Shown one piece after another: positions 41,137 through 49,519 of a DNA stretch of 61,716 nucleotides. This stretch comes from Mesoaciditoga lauensis cd-1655R = DSM 25116. GTDB lineage: Bacteria; Thermotogota; Thermotogae; Mesoaciditogales; Mesoaciditogaceae. The notes beneath the pieces were generated by a model. That model made no database searches and was not told the origin of the DNA. It saw only the letters and a program-made list of their open reading frames with translations. The position numbers and the translations under genes are program-made. Numbering within the stretch: the stretch's first letter is position 1; each line of letters begins with the position of its first letter. The stretch covers positions 1 to 61,716 of the forward strand of contig NZ_JQJI01000011.1 in the NCBI RefSeq assembly GCF_000745455.1, written 5' to 3'.

Positions 41137-41356
41137 GATCCAACGATGCCTTGACCTCCATAAGAACCTTTTCTTTAAAACCTGGGGAAAGGAATTCTGA
41201 ATCGTGAAACGAGCCGCAAAATAAAACCTGGTTTCCATCGTGAAAAAGCACTTTAGACAATCCGTTTTGTGGTTCTGAGACTAAAAAAACTCGACGATTC
41301 AAATTTTCAGAAAGCAAACTTCCAAGAGAATTAAGAAGCCTATCACGGTATTTCAT
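41066..41356 (-). CDS. Conserved-looking small protein, unknown, antisense overlap with ROK
   Basis: A 96-residue protein on the minus strand. ATG 41356 has an excellent GGAGGTGGGAAG site directly before it, which is why I accept it as real. The first 70 residues look like a folded alpha/beta domain (RDRLLNSLGSLLSENLNRRVFLVSEPQ, KVLFHDGNQVLFCGSFHDSEFLSP). The last 25 residues, encoded opposite the ROK gene, are low in hydrophobics (PQNPSMRPQIFRHRQLDR), suggesting the frame was extended through the neighbour's 3' end. No family recognised. Confidence 0.65.
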   Translation of the reverse strand: MKYRDRLLNSLGSLLSENLNRRVFLVSEPQNGLSKVLFHDGNQVLFCGSFHDSEFLSPGFKEKVLMEVKASLDPNSLFPQNPSMRPQIFRHRQLDR

Positions 41357-41408
41357 CTTCCCACCTCCATCCTTTTAATGAATTTCAGTGGTTCGATGTG
41401 GCAAGTAT

Positions 41409-41414
41409 TATAAT
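41409..41414 (+). promoter_or_regulatory. Probable -10 box for holA in a divergent promoter region
   Basis: TATAAT lies 20 bases before the holA ATG. The small minus-strand gene begins at 41356, so the 78-base gap holds two divergent promoters. Confidence 0.5.
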
Positions 41415-41434
41415 AACATAAATTGTGAGGAAAA

Positions 41435-42385
41435 ATGAAAAAGTACATATTGGTGGACAACCTATGGGAATTGAAAAGATACAAATCAAGCTTAGGAAAA
41501 AGGTGGATCGTGGAAATCGATCCCGGCGATCCTTTAAAACTCTCCAAGCTTCAGTCTTTTTTGTTTTCTTATCAGCTCATTGAAAAACCCATAGTGTTCA
41601 TAGAATCAGTAGAAAAATGGAACAAAGAAGATTTAAAATGGCTTGTTGAAGCTTTGAAAAAAAGTGAAGCCGATGTTGTCATTAGCTCATCACGTTCGGA
41701 GATTCTTAAGAAATTTGGGAAGTTCGAAGACCTCTCCGCTCCCAAGCCCTGGGAGACCGAAAAGTGGGTAGGAAAGATAAAAGAAATTTCCAAGTACCAT
41801 TCCACAACCATAAACACCGATGCGGCACTTGAACTGCTGAAAAGGGTAGGAACGGATTTAGATCTTATTTCTAAAGAAATTGAAAAGTTGAGTGTCATTT
41901 CTAATCACCCGTCGCTTGAAGATGTACAAGAAATGGTTCCACTTTATGCCAAACCGAACTTATTTGAATTCATTTACCTTACGCTTTCAAAAAACGATAT
42001 GGCCCTTGAATTTTTAAAAGAAATCTTGATCGATACCCATCCCTTAATTGTGGTTAAGAATTTGGAGAATTCCGGGGTACTTTTAACACAGTTGATTTTA
42101 ATCGGCAGAAAAGATCATTCCTGGAATGACATAAAAGACGTTTCGAAACGCTTGCAAGTTAAAACATCTCAAATAGCGGATTTGGTTGGTTTTTCCATTG
42201 GCAACAAGAAGAGGAAAAACCTTTTAAAGGTGATAAAATTTGATGATATGATCCATTTCCTCGAAGAACTTCAAGACGTTGAAGTCAAGATAAAAAATGG
42301 AGGAGATTCAAAATTCTTGCTCCTGAATTTTGTAAAGGAATGGATTCAGGGGAAAAAGGAGAGGGATTTGAATGTCTATGAATGA
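41435..42385 (+). CDS. holA: DNA polymerase III delta subunit
   Basis: A 316-residue HolA-type clamp-loader subunit. The pattern LLKRVGTDLDLISKEIEKLSV (about 132-152) and LFEFIYLTLSKNDMALEFLKEIL (about 178-200) are typical of the delta helical domain, and LQVKTSQIADLVGFSIGN belongs to the collar. The N-terminal Rossmann part is divergent, with no Walker A, as expected for delta. It opens the sliding clamp during loading. The end overlaps the next gene by 14 bases. Assignment is moderately firm because the family evolves quickly. Confidence 0.85.
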   Translation: MKKYILVDNLWELKRYKSSLGKRWIVEIDPGDPLKLSKLQSFLFSYQLIEKPIVFIESVEKWNKEDLKWLVEALKKSEADVVISSSRSEILKKFGKFEDLSAPKPWETEKWVGKIKEISKYHSTTINTDAALELLKRVGTDLDLISKEIEKLSVISNHPSLEDVQEMVPLYAKPNLFEFIYLTLSKNDMALEFLKEILIDTHPLIVVKNLENSGVLLTQLILIGRKDHSWNDIKDVSKRLQVKTSQIADLVGFSIGNKKRKNLLKVIKFDDMIHFLEELQDVEVKIKNGGDSKFLLLNFVKEWIQGKKERDLNVYE

Positions 42386-43061
42386 GCTTTATCACCTTGC
42401 CGTTGAGTACTGGCCAGTCGCCTTGTTAATCGGATTTGCTTTGGCTTTCTTTGGCTACTACCTTTTGAGAACATCTTTGGCCATAGTAGGGTTTATTGCA
42501 GGCCTTTACGGTGGACAGATGCTATGGCAAGCCATGATCTCCCAGCACGCTCTTAACATCTCTCCATCCAATATGAGCATGATTCACATGGTTGTCGTGA
42601 TCATCATCGCTTTTTTAGCCACAACACTTTTCATAGCGTTTTACAAATTTGCCATTTTCCTGGCTGGTTTTTTGGCTGGTGGATTCGTTGTTTACTATTT
42701 TTACAGTTGGATAATCAGTACTTTTAACATCAAGATCACGATCGCCAACAATCCCAACCTTGTGGGTTTATCCGTCTTCTTGATCTTCGGTGTAATAGTT
42801 GGCCTTGTAACTTTGATGAGTGAAAGAAAGGCGGTTGGGATAGCGTTGGCGGCGTTGGGTGCCCTTATCGTTGCGTATTCCGCTATGATACCACTTTCAG
42901 GATATTTCAAAGTTGACCCCAGGAACATAGTGCAATCTTTGTCGGATGGGCAGCACATGTGGATGCTCACCATTTTTGTCTCGATATTCCTTGGAGTTTC
43001 AATTTTTGCCGTGAGCTTTCAAGTTGGGCGAAAAAAGAAAAAAAAGGGTGAAAATGGGTGA
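42372..43061 (+). CDS. Polytopic membrane protein, TMEM198/DUF4203-like
   Basis: A 229-residue protein with about seven hydrophobic helices and a short K-rich tail (GRKKKKKGENG). Glycine-rich helices such as LAIVGFIAGLYGGQML and FLAGFLAGGFVVYYF resemble the DUF4203/TMEM198 fold, in which a GxxxG-rich bundle repeats. ATG 42372 follows AGGAGAGGG. It lies between holA and murA with overlaps at both ends, so it is co-translated with them. Function unknown. Confidence 0.8.
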   Translation: MSMNELYHLAVEYWPVALLIGFALAFFGYYLLRTSLAIVGFIAGLYGGQMLWQAMISQHALNISPSNMSMIHMVVVIIIAFLATTLFIAFYKFAIFLAGFLAGGFVVYYFYSWIISTFNIKITIANNPNLVGLSVFLIFGVIVGLVTLMSERKAVGIALAALGALIVAYSAMIPLSGYFKVDPRNIVQSLSDGQHMWMLTIFVSIFLGVSIFAVSFQVGRKKKKKGENG

Positions 43062-44293
43062 GAGCAGCGATAATTGGAGAAACAAAAGTAAGGGGAGAGG
43101 TAGAGGTTGGAGGAGCGAAAAACGCCTCTCTTCCCATTTTGGCTGCGGTTTTGGTGAATTCAAAAAATATCAACTTAAAGAGATTGCCATCGCTTGCTGA
43201 CGTTGACGAGATGTTGAAATTGTTATCCGCAAGCGGTGTGAAAATTCTTCGTAAAGACGATATTTTTTCTTTTTCTTATTCAGAACTAAAAGGCGATCTC
43301 AGTGATATTCCCTCCAAGATAAGAGCTTCTATTCTATTACTTGGCCCCCTTGCTCTAAAAACTGGAAAAGCTGTGCTTTCGTATCCCGGGGGATGTAACA
43401 TAGGAAAAAGGCCAATAGACATCCACATTCAAGGATTGAAAAAACTGGGGTTTACCGTAGATGTCGAAGAAGAATTCATAAAAGCGGAATTTTTGAAAGC
43501 TCCGAAGGAGGTTAACATAAAACTACCTTTCCCCAGTGTTGGAGCCACCGAGCATTTGATGATAACATCTTCCATGATGTCAGAAACGACGGTATGCCTT
43601 TCAAATTGTGCTATGGAACCTGAAATTGTAGATCTACAAAGATTTCTAAATTCAATGGGTGCAAAGATAGATGGAGCGGGGACGCCAAATATCAAAATAA
43701 AAGGCGTCTCATCTTTTTCAAATGTGGATTTCAAAATAATGGGAGATAGGATAGAAGCGGGTACGTACATAATTCTCTCTTTAATAGCAAATGGCAGCTT
43801 GATTATCAACGGAATAGACAGAAAATTCTTGAATTATGTGGATTTTTTTCAAAGGATAGGTGCACAGGTCGAAACGGAGAAGTCCCGCATCATTGTTAAA
43901 CCTTCGAAAATTACCAGCTTTAAAATTTCAACGGCACCATATCCAGGCTTCCCCACAGATCTTCAGCCACAGACAACGGTTTTGGCATGTAAGGCGAACG
44001 GAAATTCCATCATCATGGAAAACATATTTGAAAACAGGTTTGGCCACGTTGAAGAGCTCATAAAAATGGGGGCAGCTATAAAAAGAAATGGAAATATCAT
44101 AGAAGTAAAAGGGCCCAAAAAGTTCAAGGCTGCACGCCTAATCGGAAAAGATCTAAGAGAAACGGCTGCCGTAACTTTGGCAGCCATAATTGCTGAAGGA
44201 AAAAGCACAATAGAAAATTTTGACATTCTCTTCAGAGGATACGAAAAAATAGCGGAAAAACTTCAAAACATCGGTGTGAATATCATCCTTTAA
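43058..44293 (+). CDS. murA: UDP-N-acetylglucosamine 1-carboxyvinyltransferase
   Basis: A 411-residue MurA catalysing the first committed step of peptidoglycan synthesis, transfer of enolpyruvate from PEP to UDP-GlcNAc. GTG 43058 overlaps the upstream stop (GTGA). Lys21-Asn22 in VGGAKNASLP and the catalytic-loop Cys113 (YPGGCNIGKRPIDIH) are conserved; this Cys is the one fosfomycin alkylates, so sensitivity is expected. Other motifs are FPSVGATEHLM, GDRIEAGTY and GFPTDLQPQ. Length is normal for the family. The convergent aldo/keto reductase overlaps by four bases. Confidence 0.97.
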   Translation: MRAAIIGETKVRGEVEVGGAKNASLPILAAVLVNSKNINLKRLPSLADVDEMLKLLSASGVKILRKDDIFSFSYSELKGDLSDIPSKIRASILLLGPLALKTGKAVLSYPGGCNIGKRPIDIHIQGLKKLGFTVDVEEEFIKAEFLKAPKEVNIKLPFPSVGATEHLMITSSMMSETTVCLSNCAMEPEIVDLQRFLNSMGAKIDGAGTPNIKIKGVSSFSNVDFKIMGDRIEAGTYIILSLIANGSLIINGIDRKFLNYVDFFQRIGAQVETEKSRIIVKPSKITSFKISTAPYPGFPTDLQPQTTVLACKANGNSIIMENIFENRFGHVEELIKMGAAIKRNGNIIEVKGPKKFKAARLIGKDLRETAAVTLAAIIAEGKSTIENFDILFRGYEKIAEKLQNIGVNIIL

Positions 44294-45249
44294 TCTTTAA
44301 GAATTTCATCGACTTTTTTCATCACTTCATCCGTTATCCGTTCTTTTACATCCAACGCTTTCAAATTCTCTTCCAATTGCTCTACTTTGCTAACTCCCAA
44401 TATGACACTGCTCACATGTGGATTCTTTAAAATCCACGCCAACGAAAATTGGGCTAACGTGGCGCCTATCGAATCGGCCACTTCGGCGAGTGCGCGTATT
44501 TTCTTGAACGTCGAATCGCTAAGAAGACCATCCTTTTCCATCCATTCTCTAACTTGTGGAAATCTATCAAGCCTGCTGCCCACCGGAATGCCATCATTGT
44601 ACTTTCCACTGAGCAATCCAGAAGCCAAAGGGCTAAAAGTGGTAAGACCCATGCCGTATTTATCGTAAAGAGCAGAAAATTCTTTCTCCACTTTTTCTCT
44701 TCTCAAAAGGCTGTAACCAGGCTGTTCCACTATTGGATGCATGACGTGCAGCTCATCACACACCTTGTGGGCTTTTTCTATCTGGTCTGCAGTCCATTCG
44801 GATGTTCCCCAATAAAGTGCCCAACCGTTTCTCAAAACTTGATCTATGGCAAAAATCGTCTCCTCAATCGGCGTATCTGGATCTGGCCTATGGCAGTAAA
44901 CTATATCGACGTAATCGAGTTCCAGTCTCTTCAAAGAATTTCTCACGCCCTCTATGAAATGCTTTTTGGATAAGCCTGTTTTGTTTGGTCCTTTTCCACC
45001 CCAAAATATCTTGGTGGTTACGACAAGATCGTCTCTTCTGAATTCCTTCAATATTTGCCCCAATATGAATTCAGCCATTCCATTGGCGTAAGCTTCAGCA
45101 GTGTCAAAGAAATTAATCCCATGTTCAAAAGCTTCCCTTATACACTTCTGAGCATTTTCCACATCAAGCTGATTGCCGAAAGTAAGCCACGAACCAAGTC
45201 CCAATTCACTTATTTTTATCCCCCATTTTCCCACTTTGCGGTATTCCAT
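44290..45249 (-). CDS. Aldo/keto reductase, potassium-channel beta-subunit-like
   Basis: A 319-residue AKR with the catalytic tetrad recognisable: Asp and Tyr in NFFDTAEAYANGMAEFILG, Lys in VVTTKIFWG and His in DIVYCHRPDPDTP. NADPH-binding features near the end are ILGVSKVEQLEENLKAL. It most resembles the Kv-beta/YghZ group (motif YRKVGKWGIKISELGLGSW at the start). ATG 45249 follows GGAGGTGAAGGTAT. It is monocistronic, with a palindromic site between its -10 box and ribosome site, so expression is probably inducible. Likely a reductase for small aldehydes or ketones. Confidence 0.93.
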   Translation of the reverse strand: MEYRKVGKWGIKISELGLGSWLTFGNQLDVENAQKCIREAFEHGINFFDTAEAYANGMAEFILGQILKEFRRDDLVVTTKIFWGGKGPNKTGLSKKHFIEGVRNSLKRLELDYVDIVYCHRPDPDTPIEETIFAIDQVLRNGWALYWGTSEWTADQIEKAHKVCDELHVMHPIVEQPGYSLLRREKVEKEFSALYDKYGMGLTTFSPLASGLLSGKYNDGIPVGSRLDRFPQVREWMEKDGLLSDSTFKKIRALAEVADSIGATLAQFSLAWILKNPHVSSVILGVSKVEQLEENLKALDVKERITDEVMKKVDEILKD

Positions 45250-45267
45250 ATACCTTCACCTCCGTTT

Positions 45268-45300
45268 TGTACGTTTGACGTACATACCAAGTATACCATA
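45268..45300 (-). promoter_or_regulatory. Promoter and palindromic operator of the aldo/keto reductase
   Basis: On the minus strand TGGTATACT is an extended -10 box (45290-45298). Just downstream lies the perfect palindrome TGTACGT-TTG-ACGTACA (45268-45284), placed to block transcription when bound. No regulator gene is adjacent. Confidence 0.6.
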
Positions 45301-45373
45301 ATCATCCACTTTTCTTTGGTGTTGTTGATGAAGTTGACAATCCCATGATTTCATGATAGAATTTCAACGAATA

Positions 45374-45445
45374 GCCCCTATAGTTCAACGGATAGAACGG
45401 CGGATTCCTAATCCGCAAATGTAGGTTCGATTCCTGCTAGGGGCA
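45374..45445 (+). tRNA. tRNA-Arg (CCT)
   Basis: Acceptor GCCCCTA/TAGGGGC, anticodon loop TTCCTAA (CCT), T-loop GGTTCGATTCC, discriminator A. CCA is not encoded, unlike the other eight tRNAs in the window, so it must be added by nucleotidyltransferase. Confidence 0.96.
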
Positions 45446-45491
45446 GAGCTTAGAACATCGGTTTTTATAGGTTGATGTTCTTATCAGGAAT

Positions 45492-45514
45492 CCCCGCTTT
45501 ATGCGGGGTTTTTC
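45492..45514 (+). terminator. Terminator after tRNA-Arg
   Basis: The stem CCCCGC-TTTAT-GCGGGG is followed by TTTTT. Confidence 0.85.
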
Positions 45515-45762
45515 ATTTTGATGTTAGTAGATGCTGTCACTGTTTTTGCGGTTTTTGAATTTTAAATTAATTATATATTTTATACATTTTAATGGTATAA
45601 TTTTGTAATCTATCCTTGACGCTGATCGACATTCAAGAAAAAGTTTGGTTTTCATCAGTTTAGTGTGGGTAAAATATGCCGATTTTCTGTTCTGTCCGTT
45701 GTTGTAGTTCTGAGTAAAATCATCTCAAAATATCTTGTTATCAAGTAAAAGAACAAGCATCC
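45515..45762. other. AT-rich intergenic region, no gene seen
   Basis: Between the tRNA-Arg terminator and the next repeat I see no open frame with a ribosome site, no hairpin and no recognisable RNA. Confidence 0.4.
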
Positions 45763-45992
45763 TCGAAGTACTTGTCAGAACGGATTCGCTCTTTTTTCCA
45801 TCTTACGATTCAAAATATGAGGCACGCTCAGACACTCGTCCATGAGTGCTTCGCTTTCTCGGCACGTCATGTGCCTCTCAACCTCATATTTCGAACCTTC
45901 AGACGGAGAGCTCATATGTTCTGACAAGTACTTCGAGGGTGGGATCTAATCTCTTTTTGAAATACTTTGTAACATTGACGCACAATGTGAGT
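45763..45992 (+). repeat. Family 1 structured repeat, copy C
   Basis: The core is 45763-45936. The arm TCGAAGTACTTGTCAGAAC is matched perfectly by GTTCTGACAAGTACTTCGA. The middle stem ends ATGAGG/CCTCAT, whereas copy A has ACGAGG/CCTCGT. The two inner hairpins are CACTC-GTCCAT-GAGTG and GGCAC-GTCAT-GTGCC. The right border carries the inverted motif TTGACGCACAATGTGAG (45974-45990). The following 45993-46245 has no convincing gene. Confidence 0.85.
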
Positions 45993-46245
45993 AAGTAAAT
46001 AAATTCTCTTACTATAAACCAGAAAAATAGAGAAAAAAATTCACCTTTTGCAAATCTCCAACCCCCATCAGAACTCGAACAAGAAAGGGATTGCAAGAGA
46101 GGATAATCCACCTTTTTGGCATCAACTGAAGACGCTAACGAAATGAGAGCTTTCATAGAAAAGAAGATCTTTTGGAAAGAAAATGGCTTTAAAATAGGTC
46201 ACAAAATGTTGATTTGACGTAGCCTTACTGTAGGGAGATTACGTA

Positions 46246-47118
46246 ATGCAAGAAAAGAAAAAAGGCTTACTTGAGATGTTTTTTGCAACACTCATATGGG
46301 GTTCTATCCCGGTTTTCTCTGTGTGGTGTGCACTTCCTTCGCCAATATTTGTTTTTTTTAGAGTGCTTTTTGCCTTTCCGTTTGTTTTCTTGTATTCTGT
46401 TAAGAATTTAGGCATCAAAGAATTTTTCAGGTTCAGGCCCTTTACACCTCTACTTTTTTCAGGAATCGCCCTCTCTTTGAATTGGATTTTGTTTTTTTGG
46501 GCAATTCAGCTTACGAACGTTGCAAGTGCAGTTATACTTTACTATCTTGGTCCAATTTTTACGATTGTCTTGGCTGTGATTTTTCTCAAAGAACCTTTTG
46601 GGAAAATCCTTTTTGGGGCCACGTTACTTGCTTTTGTGGGGGCTGTGTTAACGTTCGTACCCAACATGAATGTAGCAGTTTTTCAAAAGACATTTTTTGG
46701 ACTCGTTATAGCCTTTCTTTCCGGACTCTTTTACGCTTTACTCGGTTTTATCTCAAAAATAGGCGTTAAATACCATTCCGCAATGAAACTCACGACATAC
46801 CAAATATTCATCTCCGTGTTTTTTACCATGCCTTTCGTCTTGTTCATTCACTTCAAGCTCACTCCGTTCACTATCATTCTCCTCATCATAACCGGTTTGG
46901 TACATACGGCACTTGCACTTTTCTTGTGGTACGACAGCCTTAATTACATCAAAGTGACGGTGGCGTCTATATTCTCATACCTTGATCCGGTTTTCGCGAT
47001 TATTCTAAGTTTTGCGTTTCTTCACCAGAGTCCAACATTCTTTCAAATATCTGGGGGGACACTCATCACAATATCAGGAATCATGGTCTCCTTAAGAGAA
47101 AGAAGGACGTCTTCGTAG
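46246..47118 (+). CDS. EamA/DMT family transporter
   Basis: A 290-residue protein with ten membrane segments arranged as two EamA repeats (about 8-140 and 150-285). Repeat hallmarks are ATLIWGSIPVF, ASAVILYYLGPIFTIVLAVIFLKEPF and ASIFSYLDPVFAIILSFAFLHQ. ATG 46246 follows TAGGGAGATT. DMT proteins export metabolites such as amino acids or drugs, with substrate not predictable from sequence. It stands alone between two family 1 repeats. Confidence 0.92.
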   Translation: MQEKKKGLLEMFFATLIWGSIPVFSVWCALPSPIFVFFRVLFAFPFVFLYSVKNLGIKEFFRFRPFTPLLFSGIALSLNWILFFWAIQLTNVASAVILYYLGPIFTIVLAVIFLKEPFGKILFGATLLAFVGAVLTFVPNMNVAVFQKTFFGLVIAFLSGLFYALLGFISKIGVKYHSAMKLTTYQIFISVFFTMPFVLFIHFKLTPFTIILLIITGLVHTALALFLWYDSLNYIKVTVASIFSYLDPVFAIILSFAFLHQSPTFFQISGGTLITISGIMVSLRERRTSS

Positions 47119-47164
47119 TTTTTGGCGTTCAATGAAATTCGAGCATTTAGAATCTTCGCGTATA

Positions 47165-47465
47165 CAATTAAGGTGCGTGAAGATAAAAAAGTGTTGTATA
47201 CTTGCGATTAAGGAGATCATTATGCACTTGACTCAAGAACTCATAGAAGGCTGTCAAAACATATGAGCTCCCCATCTGGAAGTTCAAAATATGAGGTTGA
47301 GAGGCACAGGACGTGCCGAGAAAGCGAAGCACTCACGGACGAGTGTCTGAGCGTGCCTCGTATTTTGAATTGTAAAATGGAAAAAGGAGCGAATCCGTTC
47401 TGACAGGACTTCGAAAAAAATTGCCTTAGTTGTTAGATTATCACTTTCACGCACACCAGTAGTTA
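47165..47465 (-). repeat. Family 1 structured repeat, copy D
   Basis: The core is about 47245-47414, in the same orientation as copy B. The right arm GTTCTGACAGGACTTCGA is intact, the left arm (AGAAGGCTGTCAAAAC) is degenerate. The inner hairpin reads GGCAC-GTCCT-GTGCC in the copy A orientation. Border motifs GGTGCGTGAAGATAAAA (47167) and, inverted, TTTCACGCACACC (47448) bracket it. No gene lies between 47119 and 47595. Confidence 0.8.
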
Positions 47466-47559
47466 TAAATCTTTCCAAATGCTATCCAGCTGAGGCAATT
47501 TCTTCTTTCAAGTATGCTTGTCGCAAGGGCCTTTACGTAGCTAAGAATCATGCCAAATA

Positions 47560-47568
47560 TGCTATAAT
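47560..47568 (+). promoter_or_regulatory. Extended -10 promoter of metG
   Basis: TGCTATAAT is a perfect extended -10 element 28 bases before the TTG start. Confidence 0.65.
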
Positions 47569-47595
47569 TGCAAAAAATGACAAGGGGTGAAGAAC

Positions 47596-49509
47596 TTGTC
47601 TCGTTCTTTTTATGTCACAACTCCAATTTATTACATAAACTCAGATCCGCACATAGGATCCGCTTACACAACTATTGTTGCAGATGTGGTTGCGAGATAC
47701 AAACGCATGATGGGATATGACACGTTTTTTCTGACAGGCACAGACGAGCATGGTCAACATGTTTTAAGGGCCGCACAGAAAGCCGGAAAAGATCCCAAAG
47801 AATTCGCCGACGAGTTGGCATCAAGGTTTGTTAAGCTCTGGAAAGATTTAGGTATAACGAATGATGCTTTCATTCGAACTACCGATGATTTCCACATGAA
47901 AACAGTTCAAGATTTCTTTCAGAAGATGTACGACAAAGGAGACATATACCTTGGAAAGTACGAAGGGTGGTATTGTGTTAACTGTGAAACTTTCTGGACG
48001 GAAAAAGATTTGGGTGAAGAGAAAGTTTGCCCTACTTGCCATCGCCCATTGGAGCATATAGAAGAGGAAAATTACTTCTTCAAGCTTTCGAAGTACACGG
48101 AACCTCTTTTAAAACACTTCAAAGAGCATCCTGATTTCGTAGAGCCCGACTTCAGGAGAAATGAAATGCTTAAAATACTCGAAAGCGGTTTGGAGGATGT
48201 AAGCGTTTCCAGAACCTCTTTCGATTGGGGCGTGCCAATTCCTTTCGATCCGAAGCATGTTGTTTACGTGTGGTTTGATGCTCTCATAAACTACGTTTCC
48301 GCCATAGGATACGGGAGGAATGAGGAAATGTTCAACAAATATTGGCCGGCAGATGTTCATTTCATAGGAAAAGAGATAAACAGATTTCATTCCCTTATAT
48401 GGCCTGCTATGCTCATGAGTGTTGGATTGCCGCTACCGAAAAAGATCTTCGCCCATGGTTGGCTTACCGTAAACGGGGAAAAGATCTCCAAATCAAAAGG
48501 TAATGCCGTAGATCCAAGAATACTCATGAAAGCGTATGGAATAGATGCGTTGAAGTATTACCTTTTGAGAGATATCCAGTTCGGGCACGATGGAGATTTC
48601 TCGGAGGATAACCTTATAACAAGGATCAACGCAGATCTGGCAAATGATTTGGGAAATCTCGTGCACAGAACGCTGGCGATGATATCTCAAAATTTCGATT
48701 CTTTACCAACGCCGAAGGACGAAGGCGAACATGATGAAGAGTTAAAAGATCTGACTTTAAAAACGATAGATGAATATTTCAAATTCATGGATGCTTTTAA
48801 ATTCACACAAGCCCTTGAAAGCATTTGGAAGCTTATAAGATTCGGAAACAAATACATCGATTTGACCGAGCCATGGTTGCTAGCGCGCGATGAAAGCAAA
48901 AAAAATAGGTTAGCTACGGTACTTTACAACCTTTCCGATGTTATAAGGAATGTGTCCATCATGCTTTCACCCATCTTGAGCAACACCAGCGAGGAAATAT
49001 TCAAAAGGATGGGGCAAACGGCGAAAAGCATGGAAGATCTCGGTTGGCACAAAACGCTTTCAAACACGCCAATTAAAGTGGAAAAACCGCTATTCCCTCG
49101 AATAGATACAAAAAAATGGAAAAAGGTGATAATTATGACAGAAGAAAAGAAAGAAAACGTTGAAAAAGTTTCTGGCTCTTCAAAGCCTCAAGTAACGATA
49201 GATGACTTCGCAAAGCTGGATCTTCGCGTTGCCAGGATAGTGGCGGCTGAAAGAATTCCAAAATCAGAAAAATTGTTAAAGCTCCAGCTTGAAGTTGGAG
49301 AGGAAAAAAGGCAAATAGTTGCCGGAATAGGAAAAGTGTACACTCCAGAATCTTTGATCGGTAGAGAGATAATAATCATATTCAACCTCAAACCGGCCAA
49401 ACTCATGGGAGTGGAATCAAATGGAATGTTAATGGCAGCCAAAGACGGAGAAAAGCTCAGACTTTTAACCGTAGATGGGTACGTAGACCCAGGTGCCAAA
49501 ATATCGTGA
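47596..49509 (+). CDS. metG: Methionyl-tRNA synthetase with C-terminal tRNA-binding domain
   Basis: A 637-residue class I synthetase. TTG 47596 is preferred because AAGGGGTGA lies five bases upstream; GTG 47587 is part of that site. The HIGH motif appears as PHIGSAYTTI near 18, the zinc-binding knuckle as CVNC...CPTC near 125-143, and KMSKS as KISKSKGNAVDP near 297. The anticodon-binding helical domain spans about 360-510. Residues about 535-637 form a Trbp111-like OB fold (FAKLDLRVARIVAAERIPKSEKLLKLQLEVG). It charges tRNA-Met for initiation and elongation. First gene of a cluster with gyrA, truA, tlyA and secA. Confidence 0.97.
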   Translation: MSRSFYVTTPIYYINSDPHIGSAYTTIVADVVARYKRMMGYDTFFLTGTDEHGQHVLRAAQKAGKDPKEFADELASRFVKLWKDLGITNDAFIRTTDDFHMKTVQDFFQKMYDKGDIYLGKYEGWYCVNCETFWTEKDLGEEKVCPTCHRPLEHIEEENYFFKLSKYTEPLLKHFKEHPDFVEPDFRRNEMLKILESGLEDVSVSRTSFDWGVPIPFDPKHVVYVWFDALINYVSAIGYGRNEEMFNKYWPADVHFIGKEINRFHSLIWPAMLMSVGLPLPKKIFAHGWLTVNGEKISKSKGNAVDPRILMKAYGIDALKYYLLRDIQFGHDGDFSEDNLITRINADLANDLGNLVHRTLAMISQNFDSLPTPKDEGEHDEELKDLTLKTIDEYFKFMDAFKFTQALESIWKLIRFGNKYIDLTEPWLLARDESKKNRLATVLYNLSDVIRNVSIMLSPILSNTSEEIFKRMGQTAKSMEDLGWHKTLSNTPIKVEKPLFPRIDTKKWKKVIIMTEEKKENVEKVSGSSKPQVTIDDFAKLDLRVARIVAAERIPKSEKLLKLQLEVGEEKRQIVAGIGKVYTPESLIGREIIIIFNLKPAKLMGVESNGMLMAAKDGEKLRLLTVDGYVDPGAKIS

Positions 49510-49519
49510 GGTGTGAAGA

